Below are positions 55,311-64,000 of a stretch of 64,000 nt of DNA, in pieces; the stretch's first letter is position 1; every line of letters starts with the position of its first letter. This DNA comes from Streptomyces sp. AC558_RSS880 (GTDB taxonomy: Bacteria > Actinomycetota > Actinomycetes > Streptomycetales > Streptomycetaceae). The stretch lies in contig NZ_JAGMUJ010000007.1 of assembly GCF_019049255.1 (NCBI RefSeq), forward strand, positions 62,001 to 126,000. Direction: 5' to 3'. The translations under genes and the position numbers were made by a program. A model generated the notes under the pieces. That model was not told the origin of the DNA, ran no database searches, and worked only from the letters and a program-made list of their open reading frames with translations.

Positions 55311-55382
55311 CAGGTAGGGCTCAGGATCGGCTCATAGGCAGGGCTCGGGCTCGGCTCGCAGGCGGGGCTCGGGCTCGGCTCA
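55311..55382. repeat. Three 24-bp tandem repeats at the 3' end of the DUF4429 gene
   Basis: Units at 55311-55334, 55335-55358 and 55359-55382 share the core GGCTCGGGCTCGGCTC. The minus-strand unit is eight codons, and the first codon of the terminal unit is the gene's own TGA stop. Confidence 0.85.
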
Positions 55383-56264
55383 CAGGCGCTTGAGGACCGC
55401 CTGTTTGGCCAGGGTGAACTCCTCGTCCGTCAGCACCCCGGACCGGTGCAGTTCGCCGAGCTCCCGCAGCCGGCGCAGCAGGGCGTCGTGGCCGTCCTCG
55501 GCCGGGGCGGGGGTCGCCTGCGGCGGTGCGGCCCCGGGATCCCGCGGGCGCTCGTCGGAGGGCGCGGCCGGGTGCGGCAGACGGGCCTGGACGGCGGCGG
55601 CGACCAGCGCCATCAGCGGGTCCTTCTTGAAGCCCCACAGCTCCACCGAGTTCGGGTCGTACTTGGCGGGCGCCTTGGTGGGGGAGTGCCGCACGAGGAA
55701 GCGGATGTGGCCGTTCTCCAGTCCGACCGCCGGCTGCCACTCCACGCCGGTCAGGTCCGCCAGCGCGAGGGTGCGGGTGCCGGCGGCGGCCTTGGCGTCC
55801 TCCGTCTTCCAGTTCCACTCCAGCCGGACGCGCTCGCCGTCGAAGCTCACCGTGCCGTCCCCGGCGGAGACGGACAGCGGCACGGACGGGCCGGGCAGCA
55901 GGTACTCGGTGACCGGGTCGGCGGGTACCTGGTCCAGCAGCAGGGCGGTGCGGACCTCCTCCGCGAAGTACTCGGCGACGCCGTAGCGGTCGGAGTCGAC
56001 GATCAGCTGGTAGGGGTCGTGCGGCTCGGTGAGCCGGCCGCCGGCCGTGTGCAGCAGGGGATCGGCGCCGTCGCGCAGCCGCAGCCTGAGCCGTCCCGAC
56101 TTCTTGCCCTGCTCGAACGATATTCCCGCCAACGCCCGTAGCGGCAGCACCAGTTCACCCAGGGTCCTGCGCAGCAGTCCGACGTTCTTGTCCCGCCCGG
56201 GAGTCAGCCGCAGGACCTCCCCGTCGAAGGTCCACGTACCGTCCTTCTGGATGATTTCCGCCAT
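55380..56264 (-). CDS. DUF4429/SHOCT domain protein
   Basis: A 294-residue soluble protein with two DUF4429 (PH-like) repeats, each starting with a DGTWTFDGEVLRL/GDGTVSFDGERVRL motif, and a C-terminal SHOCT helix pair (RRLRELGELHRSGVLTDEEF). ATG 56264 is chosen. Such proteins are widespread in Streptomyces; their role is unknown, and SHOCT modules often mediate oligomerisation. The stop lies inside a tandem repeat. Confidence 0.85.
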   Translation of the reverse strand: MAEIIQKDGTWTFDGEVLRLTPGRDKNVGLLRRTLGELVLPLRALAGISFEQGKKSGRLRLRLRDGADPLLHTAGGRLTEPHDPYQLIVDSDRYGVAEYFAEEVRTALLLDQVPADPVTEYLLPGPSVPLSVSAGDGTVSFDGERVRLEWNWKTEDAKAAAGTRTLALADLTGVEWQPAVGLENGHIRFLVRHSPTKAPAKYDPNSVELWGFKKDPLMALVAAAVQARLPHPAAPSDERPRDPGAAPPQATPAPAEDGHDALLRRLRELGELHRSGVLTDEEFTLAKQAVLKRL

Positions 56265-56355
56265 GGGGGGATTGTTCCACCGGATCTGCCGGAGAGTGGT
56301 CCGTACCTCGTTCGGATTCCCTTGCGCAGCAACGGAGTTCAAAGGCGCTCGTGCT

Positions 56356-56394
56356 GATGGGCGCCCCGGAGGACCGTACTCCGGGACGCCCATC
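56356..56394 (-). terminator. Terminator downstream of desD
   Basis: An imperfect inverted repeat (GATGGGC with GCCCATC; CCCGGAG with CTCCGGG) directly after the desD stop. Confidence 0.7.
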
Positions 56395-56409
56395 GGTATG
56401 GGGGGACCG

Positions 56410-58182
56410 CTACCGCCCCGCGATCGGGTTCTTCAGGGTGCCCACCAGCTGGAGCGCGCCCGACGGGTCCGTCAGGTCCACCATCTGCCTGTTGTCGCGG
56501 AGCTGGAGGCGGTTGAGGCAGGACAGGGCGAACTCGGGGGCGAACATGTCGTACCGGGTGAACTTGTCGGCGAGCTCGGGCACCGACGCCTGGTACTCGC
56601 GGGTGATCTCCGCGACCGTGCCCCAGAAGCCGTCCTCGTCCAGGACGCCCTCCTCGGCGAGGTTCGCCGCGAGGAAGCGGAAGAAGCAGTCGAAGACGTC
56701 CGTGAAGATCGACAGGAGCTTCGTGTCGTCCGGGACCTCCACCCGGATGCGGGAGACCTCCGGCGGCAGCACCGCGTCCGGGTCCATCACCGCGATCTCC
56801 TCGGCGATGTCCTTGTAGACCGCCCGCCGCACCACCCCGTCCTCCAGGACGAGGATCACGTTCTCGCCGTGCGGCATGTACACCAGGTCGTAGGCGTAGA
56901 AGCTGTGCAGCAGCGGGACGTAGTACGCCCGCAGGTAGTGCCGCAGCCACTCGGCCGGGGCGAGCCCCGAGCGCTCGATCAGCGCGCCCGCGAAGGACTT
57001 CCCCTCGTGGTCGACGTGGACCAGCGACGCCATGGTGGCGAGCGACTCCCCGCCCTCCAGGGACGGCACCGGGCTCTCCCGCCACAGCGCGGCCAGCATC
57101 TTCCGGTACGGCGAGTAGCGGTCCGTGGCCTGCTCGTACTCCAGGTGCCGGTAGCCCACGGCGGCCCGCTCGCGGATGATGGACAGTCCCGTGGCCCGCA
57201 GCACCGGGTCGCTGTCGATCAGCCGGGCCAGCCAGTCGTTGATCGCCGGGGTTGCCTCCATGTAGGCGGCGGACAGTCCGCGCATGAAGCCCATGTTGAG
57301 GACGGACAGGGCCGTCTTCACGTAGTGCTTCTCGGGGTGCGAGGTGTTGAAGAAGGTGCGGATGGACTGCTGGGCCAGGTACTCGTCGTCGCCCTCGCCC
57401 AGGCAGACCAGGTGTCCGCGCGCCACCTCGGCGGCGAAGGTGACGGACAGCTTGTTCCACCACTGCCAGGGGTGGACGGGGATCAGGAGGTAGTCGTCGG
57501 GGTCGAGGCCCTGCTCGCGCAGGACGCCGTGGAAGCCCTCGACGGTCTCCTCGCCCAGCTCCTGCCGGATGAACGACTCGTACGCGATGCCCACCCCGGC
57601 CGTGAACGCGGCCCGCGAGCGGTGCGCGGCCAGCCACACCAGTTTCACCGGGTTGGCGGTCTCCGGCGCGTACGCCAGGTACTCGTGGACGCCGAAGCCG
57701 AGCCGCCCGTTGTTGGCGACGAAGCAGGGGTGGCCCTCGGTCATCCCGGTCTCGATGGCCTGGAAGCCGGCGTCGACCAGCTCGGCGACCGGGACCTGCG
57801 GCTTGGTGAGCTTGTAGCAGGTGCCGGAGAGGGTGGAGGAGATCTCCTCCAGGTACACCGGCAGGATCTCCTCGCTCAGGCCCAGCGACTTCTGCAGCTC
57901 GATGAAGAAGTCCAGGGCCGCGAGCTCGAGTTCCACGTCGCCGCGCCGGCGGGTGATCGAGTCGGCGTCGATCACCCAGTGGTCCAGGGCGCGGAGCGTG
58001 GCAGTGAAGGCGTACCGGGTCAGGCCGTCGTCGCTGCGGACGACGTACCCGCCGTCGCCGGTGGCCTCCGGCGTGACGAGCCGCTCGTGGGCGAACTCGG
58101 CGAGCGCCTTGCGGATCAGCAGGCGGTTGGCCCGCGCCCAGCGGTGGGGGGACAGGTGCGCCACGGCGTCGGACAGGGTCAT
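56410..58182 (-). CDS. desD: DesD, desferrioxamine NIS synthetase
   Basis: A 590-residue IucA/IucC-family siderophore synthetase that condenses and cyclises N-hydroxy-N-succinylcadaverine into desferrioxamine E/B with ATP. Typical motifs are HPxHPxxK-like GHPCFVANNGRLGFG, LIPVHPWQW, SIRTFFNTSHPEKHYVKTAL and a C-terminal HGENVILVLEDGVVRRAVYKD segment. The start ATG 58182 overlaps the desC stop as ATGA. Last gene of the des operon. Confidence 0.97.
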   Translation of the reverse strand: MTLSDAVAHLSPHRWARANRLLIRKALAEFAHERLVTPEATGDGGYVVRSDDGLTRYAFTATLRALDHWVIDADSITRRRGDVELELAALDFFIELQKSLGLSEEILPVYLEEISSTLSGTCYKLTKPQVPVAELVDAGFQAIETGMTEGHPCFVANNGRLGFGVHEYLAYAPETANPVKLVWLAAHRSRAAFTAGVGIAYESFIRQELGEETVEGFHGVLREQGLDPDDYLLIPVHPWQWWNKLSVTFAAEVARGHLVCLGEGDDEYLAQQSIRTFFNTSHPEKHYVKTALSVLNMGFMRGLSAAYMEATPAINDWLARLIDSDPVLRATGLSIIRERAAVGYRHLEYEQATDRYSPYRKMLAALWRESPVPSLEGGESLATMASLVHVDHEGKSFAGALIERSGLAPAEWLRHYLRAYYVPLLHSFYAYDLVYMPHGENVILVLEDGVVRRAVYKDIAEEIAVMDPDAVLPPEVSRIRVEVPDDTKLLSIFTDVFDCFFRFLAANLAEEGVLDEDGFWGTVAEITREYQASVPELADKFTRYDMFAPEFALSCLNRLQLRDNRQMVDLTDPSGALQLVGTLKNPIAGR

Positions 58183-58739
58183 ACGGAAACTCCTCGGGCG
58201 GCGGCCTCGAACTGTTCGCGCGTGCAGAAGCTCAGCAGCGCGCGCTTCTCCGGCTTGTCGATCTCACGCTCGGGAACGAAGCCCACGGCCTCGTTCAGGG
58301 CGTGCACGGCCTTGTTGGTCACGTCCGGCTCGACCACCACCCGCCGGGTGTCCGGGTCGGCGAACAGCTCCTCCATCACGGCGGTGATGACGGCCCGGGT
58401 GAAGCCGTGCACCGGCCGGTCGGTGGGGGCGACCAGGAAGTGCATGCCGACGTCGCCGGGCTCGGGGTCGTACAGGCCGGTCAGTTCGACGTACCGGGGG
58501 TCGTACTTCTCCATCAGGAAGGCCGGTTCGCCGTCGTGCAGGCCCAGGTAGGCGTGGTGGTGCTCGTGGGCGGCGATGCGCATGTACTCGCGCTCGACGT
58601 CCTGGAGCTTCGCGTCCTGCATCATCCAGAACGCGGCCTTGGGGTGGGTCACCCAGCCGTGCAGCAGCTCGGCGTCCCTCAGCGGGTCGAGGGGGCGGAC
58701 GGTGAACGTACCGATGCTCGTACTGCTCGTCCTGCTCAT
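58179..58739 (-). CDS. desC: DesC, siderophore acyltransferase
   Basis: A 186-residue GNAT-type acyltransferase (IucB/RhbD family) that acylates N-hydroxycadaverine with succinyl-, acetyl- or other CoA. Recognisable segments are [31 protein letters not shown] and [20 protein letters not shown]. It overlaps both desB and desD by 4 bases (ATGA each side). Confidence 0.97.
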   Translation of the reverse strand: MSRTSSTSIGTFTVRPLDPLRDAELLHGWVTHPKAAFWMMQDAKLQDVEREYMRIAAHEHHHAYLGLHDGEPAFLMEKYDPRYVELTGLYDPEPGDVGMHFLVAPTDRPVHGFTRAVITAVMEELFADPDTRRVVVEPDVTNKAVHALNEAVGFVPEREIDKPEKRALLSFCTREQFEAAARGVSV

Positions 58740-60028
58740 ACGGCGAACTCCTGGAACGCGATCGTCTTCTCGACCGGGTAGTACTCGGTGCCGAGCAGCT
58801 CGCGGATGATGGTCGCGTTCCGGTACGGGCCCATGCCCAGGTCGGGACTGGTGATGCTGTGCGTGTGGACGCCGGCGTTCTGCAGGAAGACGCCGCGGCC
58901 GGTGACGTCGATGGCGTAGTTGCGGGCGACGTCGAAACGGCCGTGGCCGTCGAAGCGGATGCGGTCGCGGACCGGGTCGAGGAAGGCCGGCGGCTCGTAG
59001 TGGTAGCCGGTGGCCAGGACCAGGCCCTCGGTGCGGATCTCGAAGTCCTTGTCCTGCTCGTCCTGGTGGAAGCCGAGCGTGTAGCCGCCGTCCTCGTACC
59101 GGGCGGTGGTGAGCGAGGAGTTGGTGAGCAGCCGGGTGGGGACCGGCCGGTCGCCGCTGACGACGTTCTTCTGGTACAGCAGGTCGAAGATCGCGTCGAT
59201 CAGCTCCGAGTTGATGCCCTTGAACAGGCCCTTCTGCTGCTTCTCCAGCCGGTAGCGGGTCTCCTCGGGCAGCGCGCGGAAGTAGTCGATGTAGTCCGGG
59301 GACGTCATCTCCAGGGTCAGCTTGGTGTACTCCAGCGGGAAGAACCGCGGGGAGCGGGTGACCCAGTTGAGCCGGTAGCCGTGGACGTCGATCTCGGAGA
59401 GCAGCTCGTAGTAGATCTCGGCGGCGCTCTGCCCGCTGCCGACGATCGTGATCGACTCCTTGTCCAGCAGCTCCGCCTTGCGGTGCATGTACTGCGCGTT
59501 GTGGAAGAGGCCGCCGTCCAGCCCGCGGCACGGCTCGGGCACGAACGGCACGGTCCCGGTGCCGAGCACCAGGCGCCGGGCGCGGTACGTCTCACCGGCC
59601 GCCGTCGCCACCGCGTACAGCCCGTCGCCCTCGTCGTACGTCACCTCGGTGACCGTCGTGCCGAAGCGGATGCTGCTCAGCTTGCCGGCGGCCCAGCGGC
59701 AGTAGTCGTCGTACTCGACCCGCAGCGGGTAGAAGTTCTCGCGTATGTAGAACGAGTACAGCCGCCCCTTCTCCTTCAGGTAGTTGAGGAAGGAGTACGG
59801 GGAGGTCGGGTCGGCCAGGGTGACCAGGTCCGACATGAACGGGGTCTGCAGGTGGGCGCCGTCGAGGAACATCCCGGCGTGCCAGGCGAAGTCGGGCTTG
59901 GACTCCAGGAAGACGCCGTTCAGCTCGTCGATGGGCTCGGTGAGGCAGGCGAGGCCGAGGTTGAAGGGGCCCAGGCCGATCCCCACGAAGTCGTAGGTGG
60001 TCTCGGGGGCTTCAGGAAGCGCGGTCAA
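58736..60028 (-). CDS. desB: DesB, cadaverine N-monooxygenase
   Basis: A 430-residue flavin-dependent N-hydroxylase of the lysine/ornithine monooxygenase family. The FAD site is [14 protein letters not shown], the NADPH site [16 protein letters not shown], and the C-terminal motif [18 protein letters not shown] 60028 is preceded by GGGAGA and overlaps desA by 17 bp. It hydroxylates cadaverine, the first committed step to hydroxamate formation. Confidence 0.97.
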   Translation of the reverse strand: MTALPEAPETTYDFVGIGLGPFNLGLACLTEPIDELNGVFLESKPDFAWHAGMFLDGAHLQTPFMSDLVTLADPTSPYSFLNYLKEKGRLYSFYIRENFYPLRVEYDDYCRWAAGKLSSIRFGTTVTEVTYDEGDGLYAVATAAGETYRARRLVLGTGTVPFVPEPCRGLDGGLFHNAQYMHRKAELLDKESITIVGSGQSAAEIYYELLSEIDVHGYRLNWVTRSPRFFPLEYTKLTLEMTSPDYIDYFRALPEETRYRLEKQQKGLFKGINSELIDAIFDLLYQKNVVSGDRPVPTRLLTNSSLTTARYEDGGYTLGFHQDEQDKDFEIRTEGLVLATGYHYEPPAFLDPVRDRIRFDGHGRFDVARNYAIDVTGRGVFLQNAGVHTHSITSPDLGMGPYRNATIIRELLGTEYYPVEKTIAFQEFAV

Positions 60029-61454
60029 GGGACTCTCCCAGGTACTGCTCGGCGTGGCCGGCGATCAGATCGAGGACGGCGGCGATGTCGGACACCGTGG
60101 TCTCGGGGTTGAGCAGGGTGAACTTCAGGTAGTGGCGTCCCGCCACCTTGGTGCCCGCGACCACCGCGTCACCGGAGGCGAACAGGGCCTTGCGGGCGTA
60201 GAGGTTGGCGCGGTCGATCTCGGCGGGGTCGGTGACGGCGGCCGGGACGAAGCGGAAGACCAGGGTGGACAGGCTCGGCTCGACCACGACGTCGAAGCGG
60301 GGGTCGGCGGCCAGCAGTTTCCAGCCCTCGGCGGCCAGGTCGCACACCTCGTCGAAGAGCTGCCCGATGCCGTCGGCGCCCATCACGCGCAGCGTCATCC
60401 ACAGCTTGAGCGCGTCGAAGCGGCGGGTGGTCTGCAGGGACTTGTCCACCTGGTTGGGGATACGTTCCTGCACCATGCGGCGCGGGTTGAGGTACTCGGC
60501 GTGGTAGGTGGCGTGCCGCAGCGTGGCCGCGTCGCGCACCAGCACGGCCGACGAACTGACCGGCTGGAAGAAGGACTTGTGGTAGTCGACGGTGACGGAG
60601 TCGGCGTGCTCGATGCCGGCGACGCGGTCCCGGTACTTCAGCGAGGCGAGCAGACCGCAGCCGTAGGCGGCGTCGACGTGCATCCAGGCGCCGTACCGCC
60701 CGCACAGCTCGGCGATCTCGGGCAGCGGGTCGATGGAGCCGAAGTCGGTGGTGCCGGCGGTGGCGACGACGGCCATGGGGACCAGGCCCGCCTCGGCGCA
60801 GCGCTCCAGCTCGCGGGCGAGGGCGACGGTCTGCATGCGCTTGTCGTGGTCGACGGGGATCGCCACCACGGCGTCGGGTCCGAGGCCGAGCAGTTTCGCG
60901 GACTTCTTCACGCTGAAGTGGCTGACCTCGGAGGCGAAGACGCGCAGTGCGGCCAGGTCGTCGGTCTTGGCCTCCTCGCGGGCCAGCAGCAGTGCCTGGA
61001 GGTTGGACTGGGTGCCGCCGGAGGTGAACACGCCGTCGGCGGCCGGGCCGAGGCCGATGCGGCCGGTCGTCCAGTCGATGAGTTTCCGCTCGATGAGGGT
61101 GCCGCCGGCCGACTGGTCCCAGGTGTCCAGGGAGGAGTTGACGGCGGAGAGCACGGCCTCGCCGAGCACGGCCGGGATGACGACCGGGCAGTTGAGGTGG
61201 GCGAGGTAGCGGGGGTGGTGGAAGTAGACGGCGTCCCGGAGGTAGACGTCCTCCAGTTCGTCCAGCGCGGCGGTGGTGTCGTGCAGCGGCCGGTCGAGGT
61301 CGATGCCGTCGATGCGCGGGGAGAGCGCGTCGACGGTGATGCCGGTGAACGGCCGTTCGGTGGTGGCGAGTTTGGCCGCCACCCGCTCGACTCCTTGGGT
61401 CACGGAGCGGCGGTAGTGCTCCGCGGTGGTGTCGTTGAGCAGGTGCGAGCGCAT
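60012..61454 (-). CDS. desA: DesA, PLP-dependent lysine decarboxylase
   Basis: A 480-residue group II PLP decarboxylase making cadaverine from lysine. PLP lysine K293 is in DYHKSFFQP; the aspartate that contacts the pyridine is in HVDAAYG (259-265). The ATG at 61454 lies 46 bp downstream of a 37-bp palindromic iron box. It is the first gene of the desABCD operon. Confidence 0.97.
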   Translation of the reverse strand: MRSHLLNDTTAEHYRRSVTQGVERVAAKLATTERPFTGITVDALSPRIDGIDLDRPLHDTTAALDELEDVYLRDAVYFHHPRYLAHLNCPVVIPAVLGEAVLSAVNSSLDTWDQSAGGTLIERKLIDWTTGRIGLGPAADGVFTSGGTQSNLQALLLAREEAKTDDLAALRVFASEVSHFSVKKSAKLLGLGPDAVVAIPVDHDKRMQTVALARELERCAEAGLVPMAVVATAGTTDFGSIDPLPEIAELCGRYGAWMHVDAAYGCGLLASLKYRDRVAGIEHADSVTVDYHKSFFQPVSSSAVLVRDAATLRHATYHAEYLNPRRMVQERIPNQVDKSLQTTRRFDALKLWMTLRVMGADGIGQLFDEVCDLAAEGWKLLAADPRFDVVVEPSLSTLVFRFVPAAVTDPAEIDRANLYARKALFASGDAVVAGTKVAGRHYLKFTLLNPETTVSDIAAVLDLIAGHAEQYLGESLDRAS

Positions 61455-61500
61455 GTGGGGGTCCTCCGGTGGGGACGATCCGGGGCGGGGAAAGCCGGCG

Positions 61501-61537
61501 GCATGTTACTTAGGTTAGCCTAACCTAAGTAACATGC
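61501..61537. promoter_or_regulatory. Iron box (DmdR1/IdeR operator) upstream of desA
   Basis: Arms GCATGTTACTTAGGTTAG and the exact reverse complement CTAACCTAAGTAACATGC surround a single central C: a perfect 37-bp palindrome containing the 19-bp iron box TTAGGTTAGCCTAACCTAA. Confidence 0.95.
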
Positions 61538-61609
61538 CATGAAGGCGGCCACTGCCGTGACCGTGATCACTCCCGTATCAGGGGTGACCGGGGTGGACCG
61601 CGTTCGGGG

Positions 61610-62479
61610 TCACCCCTGTTCGCGCAGCTGTTCCTCCGTCAGTCCGCGGCGCCAGTAGCCCACGAACGTCACCCGCCGGCGGTCGATGCCCCGCTCACCC
61701 ACGAAGTGCCGCCGCAGCCGCTTCACATGGTCCGCCTCTCCGGCGATCCAGACGTACGGCCGTTCGGCGGGCGGGAGTTCGGTGGTGCGGATGTCGTCCA
61801 GGGCCATGGGGGAGCCCTGGTCGTGCGCGTGCCCGACGAGCCACGTGATCTCGGCGTCGGCGTCGGTCGCCAGGTCCTGGACGTCCCCGGAGTGCGGCAC
61901 CTCCAGCCACACCCGGGCACGGGTGCCGGCCGGGAGGGTCTCCAGAACGGCGGCGGTGGCCGGCAGGGCGGTCTCGTCGGCCCAGAGCAGCACCAGGTCG
62001 GTGTCCTCCGGCGGGCGGAAGCGGATCGCACGGTTGTCGGCGACCGCGGGGCCGAGCAGCAGCACCCGGTCACCGGCGGCGGCGCGGGCGGCCCAGCGGG
62101 AGGCCGGGCCCGCCTCGGCGGACGGACCGGCCCCCTCGGTGACGCCGTGCAGCACGAAGTCGACGTCGATGCCGGTGGTGCGCCCCTCGGCGTCCGCGCG
62201 CAGCCCCCGGAGCGTGTACGAGCGCATCACGGCCCGTACGTCGTCGGGCAGTTCGCGCCAGCCCCGCCACCAGTCGTCACCGAGCTCGACCGGCACGACC
62301 GGCGCGCTCTGCCCCGGGTGCGGCAGGAACAGCGACAGGGACTGGTCGCGCCCGTCGGAGCGGAACTCCCGCAGGTCGGGGCCCTCGAAGGTGACCCGGA
62401 CCAGGGACGGTCCGAGCCGCCTCGTCCCCGCGACCCGGAGGGCGAAGAAACGGAACGGGGCGGCTACGGCGGTGCTCAC
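61610..62479 (-). CDS. desF: DesF-like siderophore-interacting protein (ferric-siderophore reductase)
   Basis: A 289-residue FAD/NAD(P)-binding SIP-family protein (ViuB-like). The flavin motif RSYTLRG and the C-terminal VWIAGEADHVKRLRRHFV are diagnostic. It probably reduces ferric desferrioxamine in the cytosol to release iron. GTG 62479 is preceded by GGAG. It lies 38 bp after desE on the same strand and is likely controlled by the same iron box. Confidence 0.92.
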   Translation of the reverse strand: MSTAVAAPFRFFALRVAGTRRLGPSLVRVTFEGPDLREFRSDGRDQSLSLFLPHPGQSAPVVPVELGDDWWRGWRELPDDVRAVMRSYTLRGLRADAEGRTTGIDVDFVLHGVTEGAGPSAEAGPASRWAARAAAGDRVLLLGPAVADNRAIRFRPPEDTDLVLLWADETALPATAAVLETLPAGTRARVWLEVPHSGDVQDLATDADAEITWLVGHAHDQGSPMALDDIRTTELPPAERPYVWIAGEADHVKRLRRHFVGERGIDRRRVTFVGYWRRGLTEEQLREQG

Positions 62480-62517
62480 GTGCGGCTCCGGGGAGGGAGG
62501 GGGTGCGGTGGGTGCGG

Positions 62518-63567
62518 TCAGCCGACCTTCTTGGCCTTCTCGATGGCCTCGGCGAGGTTGTCGAGCAGCGGCGTGCACTTGTCGTAGGACAGGATCGGCT
62601 CGGGGGAGCGGGCGATGACCTGGCCGGCCTTGACCGCGGGGAGCTCCTTCCAGGTCGCCTCGGTGATGTCGGCGGGCTGGATGGTCGAGGCGCGGTCGTC
62701 CATGATGATGACGTCGGCCGGGTACTTGTCGACGTTCTCCCAGCTCAGCGTCTCGAACCAGCCGCCGGTCGCCTTCTTGGCCTCCTCCGAGGGCTCCACC
62801 AGGTTCACGCCGAGGGCCTTGAAGTACTCCAGGTCGACGGAGAAGTTCGAGCCGGAGACGTAGAAGACGTCCTGCGCGGCGGAACCGGCCAGCACCCTGA
62901 TCTCCGGGCGGGCCTTCGCGGCCTTGCGCAGCCGCTCGGCGGCGGCCTCGAACTTCTTCTTCGCCTCGACGACCTTCGTCGCCTTCATGTCGGCGCCCAG
63001 CGACTCGGCCAGCTCGGCCATGCGCTGCAGCGGCTCCGGCATCTGACGGTCGTAGACGGAGACGGCCACGCTCGGGGCGAGCTTGGCGATCTTGTCCTTG
63101 GAGGCCTCGGGCACGTACCAGAGGGTCCCGGCGTCGTCGAACGTCGTGCTGATGAGCACCTCGGGCTGGAAGGCCGCGTACTGCTCGACGTTGAAGCTGT
63201 CGAACTTGTTGCCGAAGATCGTCAGCTTGCTGACGTCCATGTCGCCGGCCTGGACGTCGGCCTTGCCGTCCGTCGTCCTGGTCGGCCCGAAGACGCCCTT
63301 CACCTCGACGCCGTAGTCGTACAGCGCGGCGGCGACACCGGTGAACGCGACGATGTTCGTCGGCACCTTGTCGAGCTTCACGGTGGTGCCGCGGTCGTCC
63401 TTGAAGGACCACGGGCCGGACTTGGCGGCGCCGGACCCCGTCGCGTCCGTTCCGCCGCTCTTCGCGTCGTCGTCCCCGCAGGCGGTGAGCACGGCGCCGA
63501 GTCCGAGGGCGCCACCGGCGGCGAGCAGTCCCCGACGGGAGAAGCGGGCGGTACTGGCGTTCGACAT
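62518..63567 (-). CDS. desE: DesE, ferrioxamine-binding lipoprotein
   Basis: A 349-residue class III siderophore-binding lipoprotein (signal with lipobox LTAC, twin-Arg-like FSRRGLLAAGG). TNIVAFTGVAAALYDYGV and the WENVDKYPADVIIMDDR segment fit the FecB/FhuD family. It captures ferric desferrioxamine for an ABC permease encoded elsewhere. An iron box lies 50 bp upstream. Confidence 0.95.
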   Translation of the reverse strand: MSNASTARFSRRGLLAAGGALGLGAVLTACGDDDAKSGGTDATGSGAAKSGPWSFKDDRGTTVKLDKVPTNIVAFTGVAAALYDYGVEVKGVFGPTRTTDGKADVQAGDMDVSKLTIFGNKFDSFNVEQYAAFQPEVLISTTFDDAGTLWYVPEASKDKIAKLAPSVAVSVYDRQMPEPLQRMAELAESLGADMKATKVVEAKKKFEAAAERLRKAAKARPEIRVLAGSAAQDVFYVSGSNFSVDLEYFKALGVNLVEPSEEAKKATGGWFETLSWENVDKYPADVIIMDDRASTIQPADITEATWKELPAVKAGQVIARSPEPILSYDKCTPLLDNLAEAIEKAKKVG

Positions 63568-63617
63568 GGGAGGGTCTGCTTTCGTGCGTACGGAGCCGGC
63601 CTTGGCTGGAAACAGGC

Positions 63618-63636
63618 TTAGGTTAGCCTAACCTCA
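63618..63636. promoter_or_regulatory. Iron box upstream of desE
   Basis: TTAGGTTAGCCTAACCTCA, an almost perfect match to the palindromic iron box of desA (17 of 19 in the arms and centre), 51 bp before the desE start. Confidence 0.92.
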
Positions 63637-63670
63637 TGATCTGTCCAGGGGGTGCTCCGTATGCATCCCC

Positions 63671-64000
63671 TCACACAGGGGAGTCGGCGTCCCGGTCCCG
63701 GCCGTAGCGGCGGAACGCGGAGGTGTCCACCGTCCAGGGACCGAACGGGACCATGTCCCCGAAGATGTACGGGTCCTTGTGGCCGTAGTGGTTCCCGCAG
63801 GGGACCGAGTGCACCTCGATCGTGCCGGTGCGAGGATCGACGATCATGTAGTGCGGGATGCCCATCGCCGGGTACTCGGCGAGCTTCTCGCCGTAGTCGT
63901 TGTTCGGGTTGGACGGGGAGACGATTTCGACCACCGCCAGGACCTGCGTGGCGTCGACGGCGAGGCCCTCCTCGTCGAGCACGGCCTCGGGAATGACGAT
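63671..64000 (-). CDS. Uma2-family (DUF820) nuclease-like protein, partial
   Basis: The C-terminal 109 residues of a Uma2-family protein, whose N-terminus is beyond the window. The PD-(D/E)XK-like core VVEIVSPSNPNNDYGEKLAEY and the following PHYMIVDPRTGTIEVH are typical of this actinobacterial family, often found in many copies per genome and suspected to be restriction- or defence-related. The catalytic Asp upstream lies outside the window. Confidence 0.82.
   Translation of the reverse strand: MVIPEAVLDEEGLAVDATQVLAVVEIVSPSNPNNDYGEKLAEYPAMGIPHYMIVDPRTGTIEVHSVPCGNHYGHKDPYIFGDMVPFGPWTVDTSAFRRYGRDRDADSPV

Noticed and set aside
55311..55382. Possible CRISPR array
   Set aside because: The 24-bp units are directly adjacent with no spacers and there are no cas genes; this is a simple tandem repeat.
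53045..55393. 782-codon open frame antisense to glmS
   Set aside because: Val/Gly/Arg/His-rich shadow; glmS is certain.
62480..63412. Apparent fusion of the desF frame with an upstream extension
   Set aside because: The extension is a frame-shifted shadow of desE; desF starts at GTG 62479 with its own ribosome site.
63671..64000. Mobile-element nuclease
   Set aside because: Uma2-like sequence alone does not indicate a transposon; no inverted repeats or transposase seen.

Overview
The window is high-GC actinobacterial chromosome, almost certainly Streptomyces. The evidence is third-position GC bias throughout, an adpA gene with an in-frame TTA codon, a cslA-glxA pair, a complete desferrioxamine operon with iron boxes, DasR- and CebR-like operators, and many GTG/TTG starts with 4-base ATGA/GTGA gene overlaps. 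From memory of family context, gene order resembles the SCO2780-SCO2837 part of the S. coelicolor chromosome. This looks like core-region sequence; I found no phage, integrase, insertion sequence or CRISPR array.

Layout. 1-7.3 kb: a surface-glycan locus with the radical copper oxidase glxA (cut by the window edge), the glycan synthase cslA, an NlpC/P60 hydrolase with two C-terminal repeats, an SPFH protein, and a lytic polysaccharide monooxygenase behind a DasR-type site. 7.5-16.3 kb: a probable catabolic cluster with an IclR regulator, an Ehu-type (ectoine/polar amino acid) ABC importer, a DUF3830 protein, an amidase, a D-2-hydroxyacid dehydrogenase, and two tandem Asp/Glu-racemase/maleate-isomerase-fold proteins. 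16.4-26.1 kb: a lipoprotein, tRNA-Gly, a luciferase-like oxidoreductase, a PAS-GGDEF-EAL c-di-GMP enzyme, a secreted HExxH metalloprotease, several small hypotheticals, and a secreted protein/lipoprotein pair.

26.2-31.2 kb: a translationally coupled three-gene operon encoding a RecB-like nuclease with four candidate Fe-S cysteines, an unknown 533-residue protein and an SF1 helicase, preceded by a PAP2 membrane phosphatase. This is the best candidate here for an undescribed system. Two short, well-conserved fragments of the helicase 3' end lie about 2.4 kb away, split by a small gene. 31.4-40.5 kb: a histidine phosphatase, an XRE/TPR regulator, a spermidine-synthase-fold protein and two two-component systems. 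40.6-48.4 kb: a GH18 chitinase, then a GH1 beta-glucosidase/sugar ABC/LacI locus with two CebR-type palindromes. 48.5-56.3 kb: a hypothetical, tRNA-His, oligoribonuclease, adpA, a universal stress protein, glmS and a DUF4429/SHOCT protein. 56.4-63.6 kb: desABCD plus the uptake genes desE and desF, under two iron boxes. The window ends in a Uma2-family nuclease-like gene.

Three identical tRNA-Lys(CTT) genes, one tRNA-Gly(TCC) and one tRNA-His(GTG) are all on the minus strand, most of them followed by a clear hairpin terminator. Gene identities come from reading translations and motifs; no database search was run.
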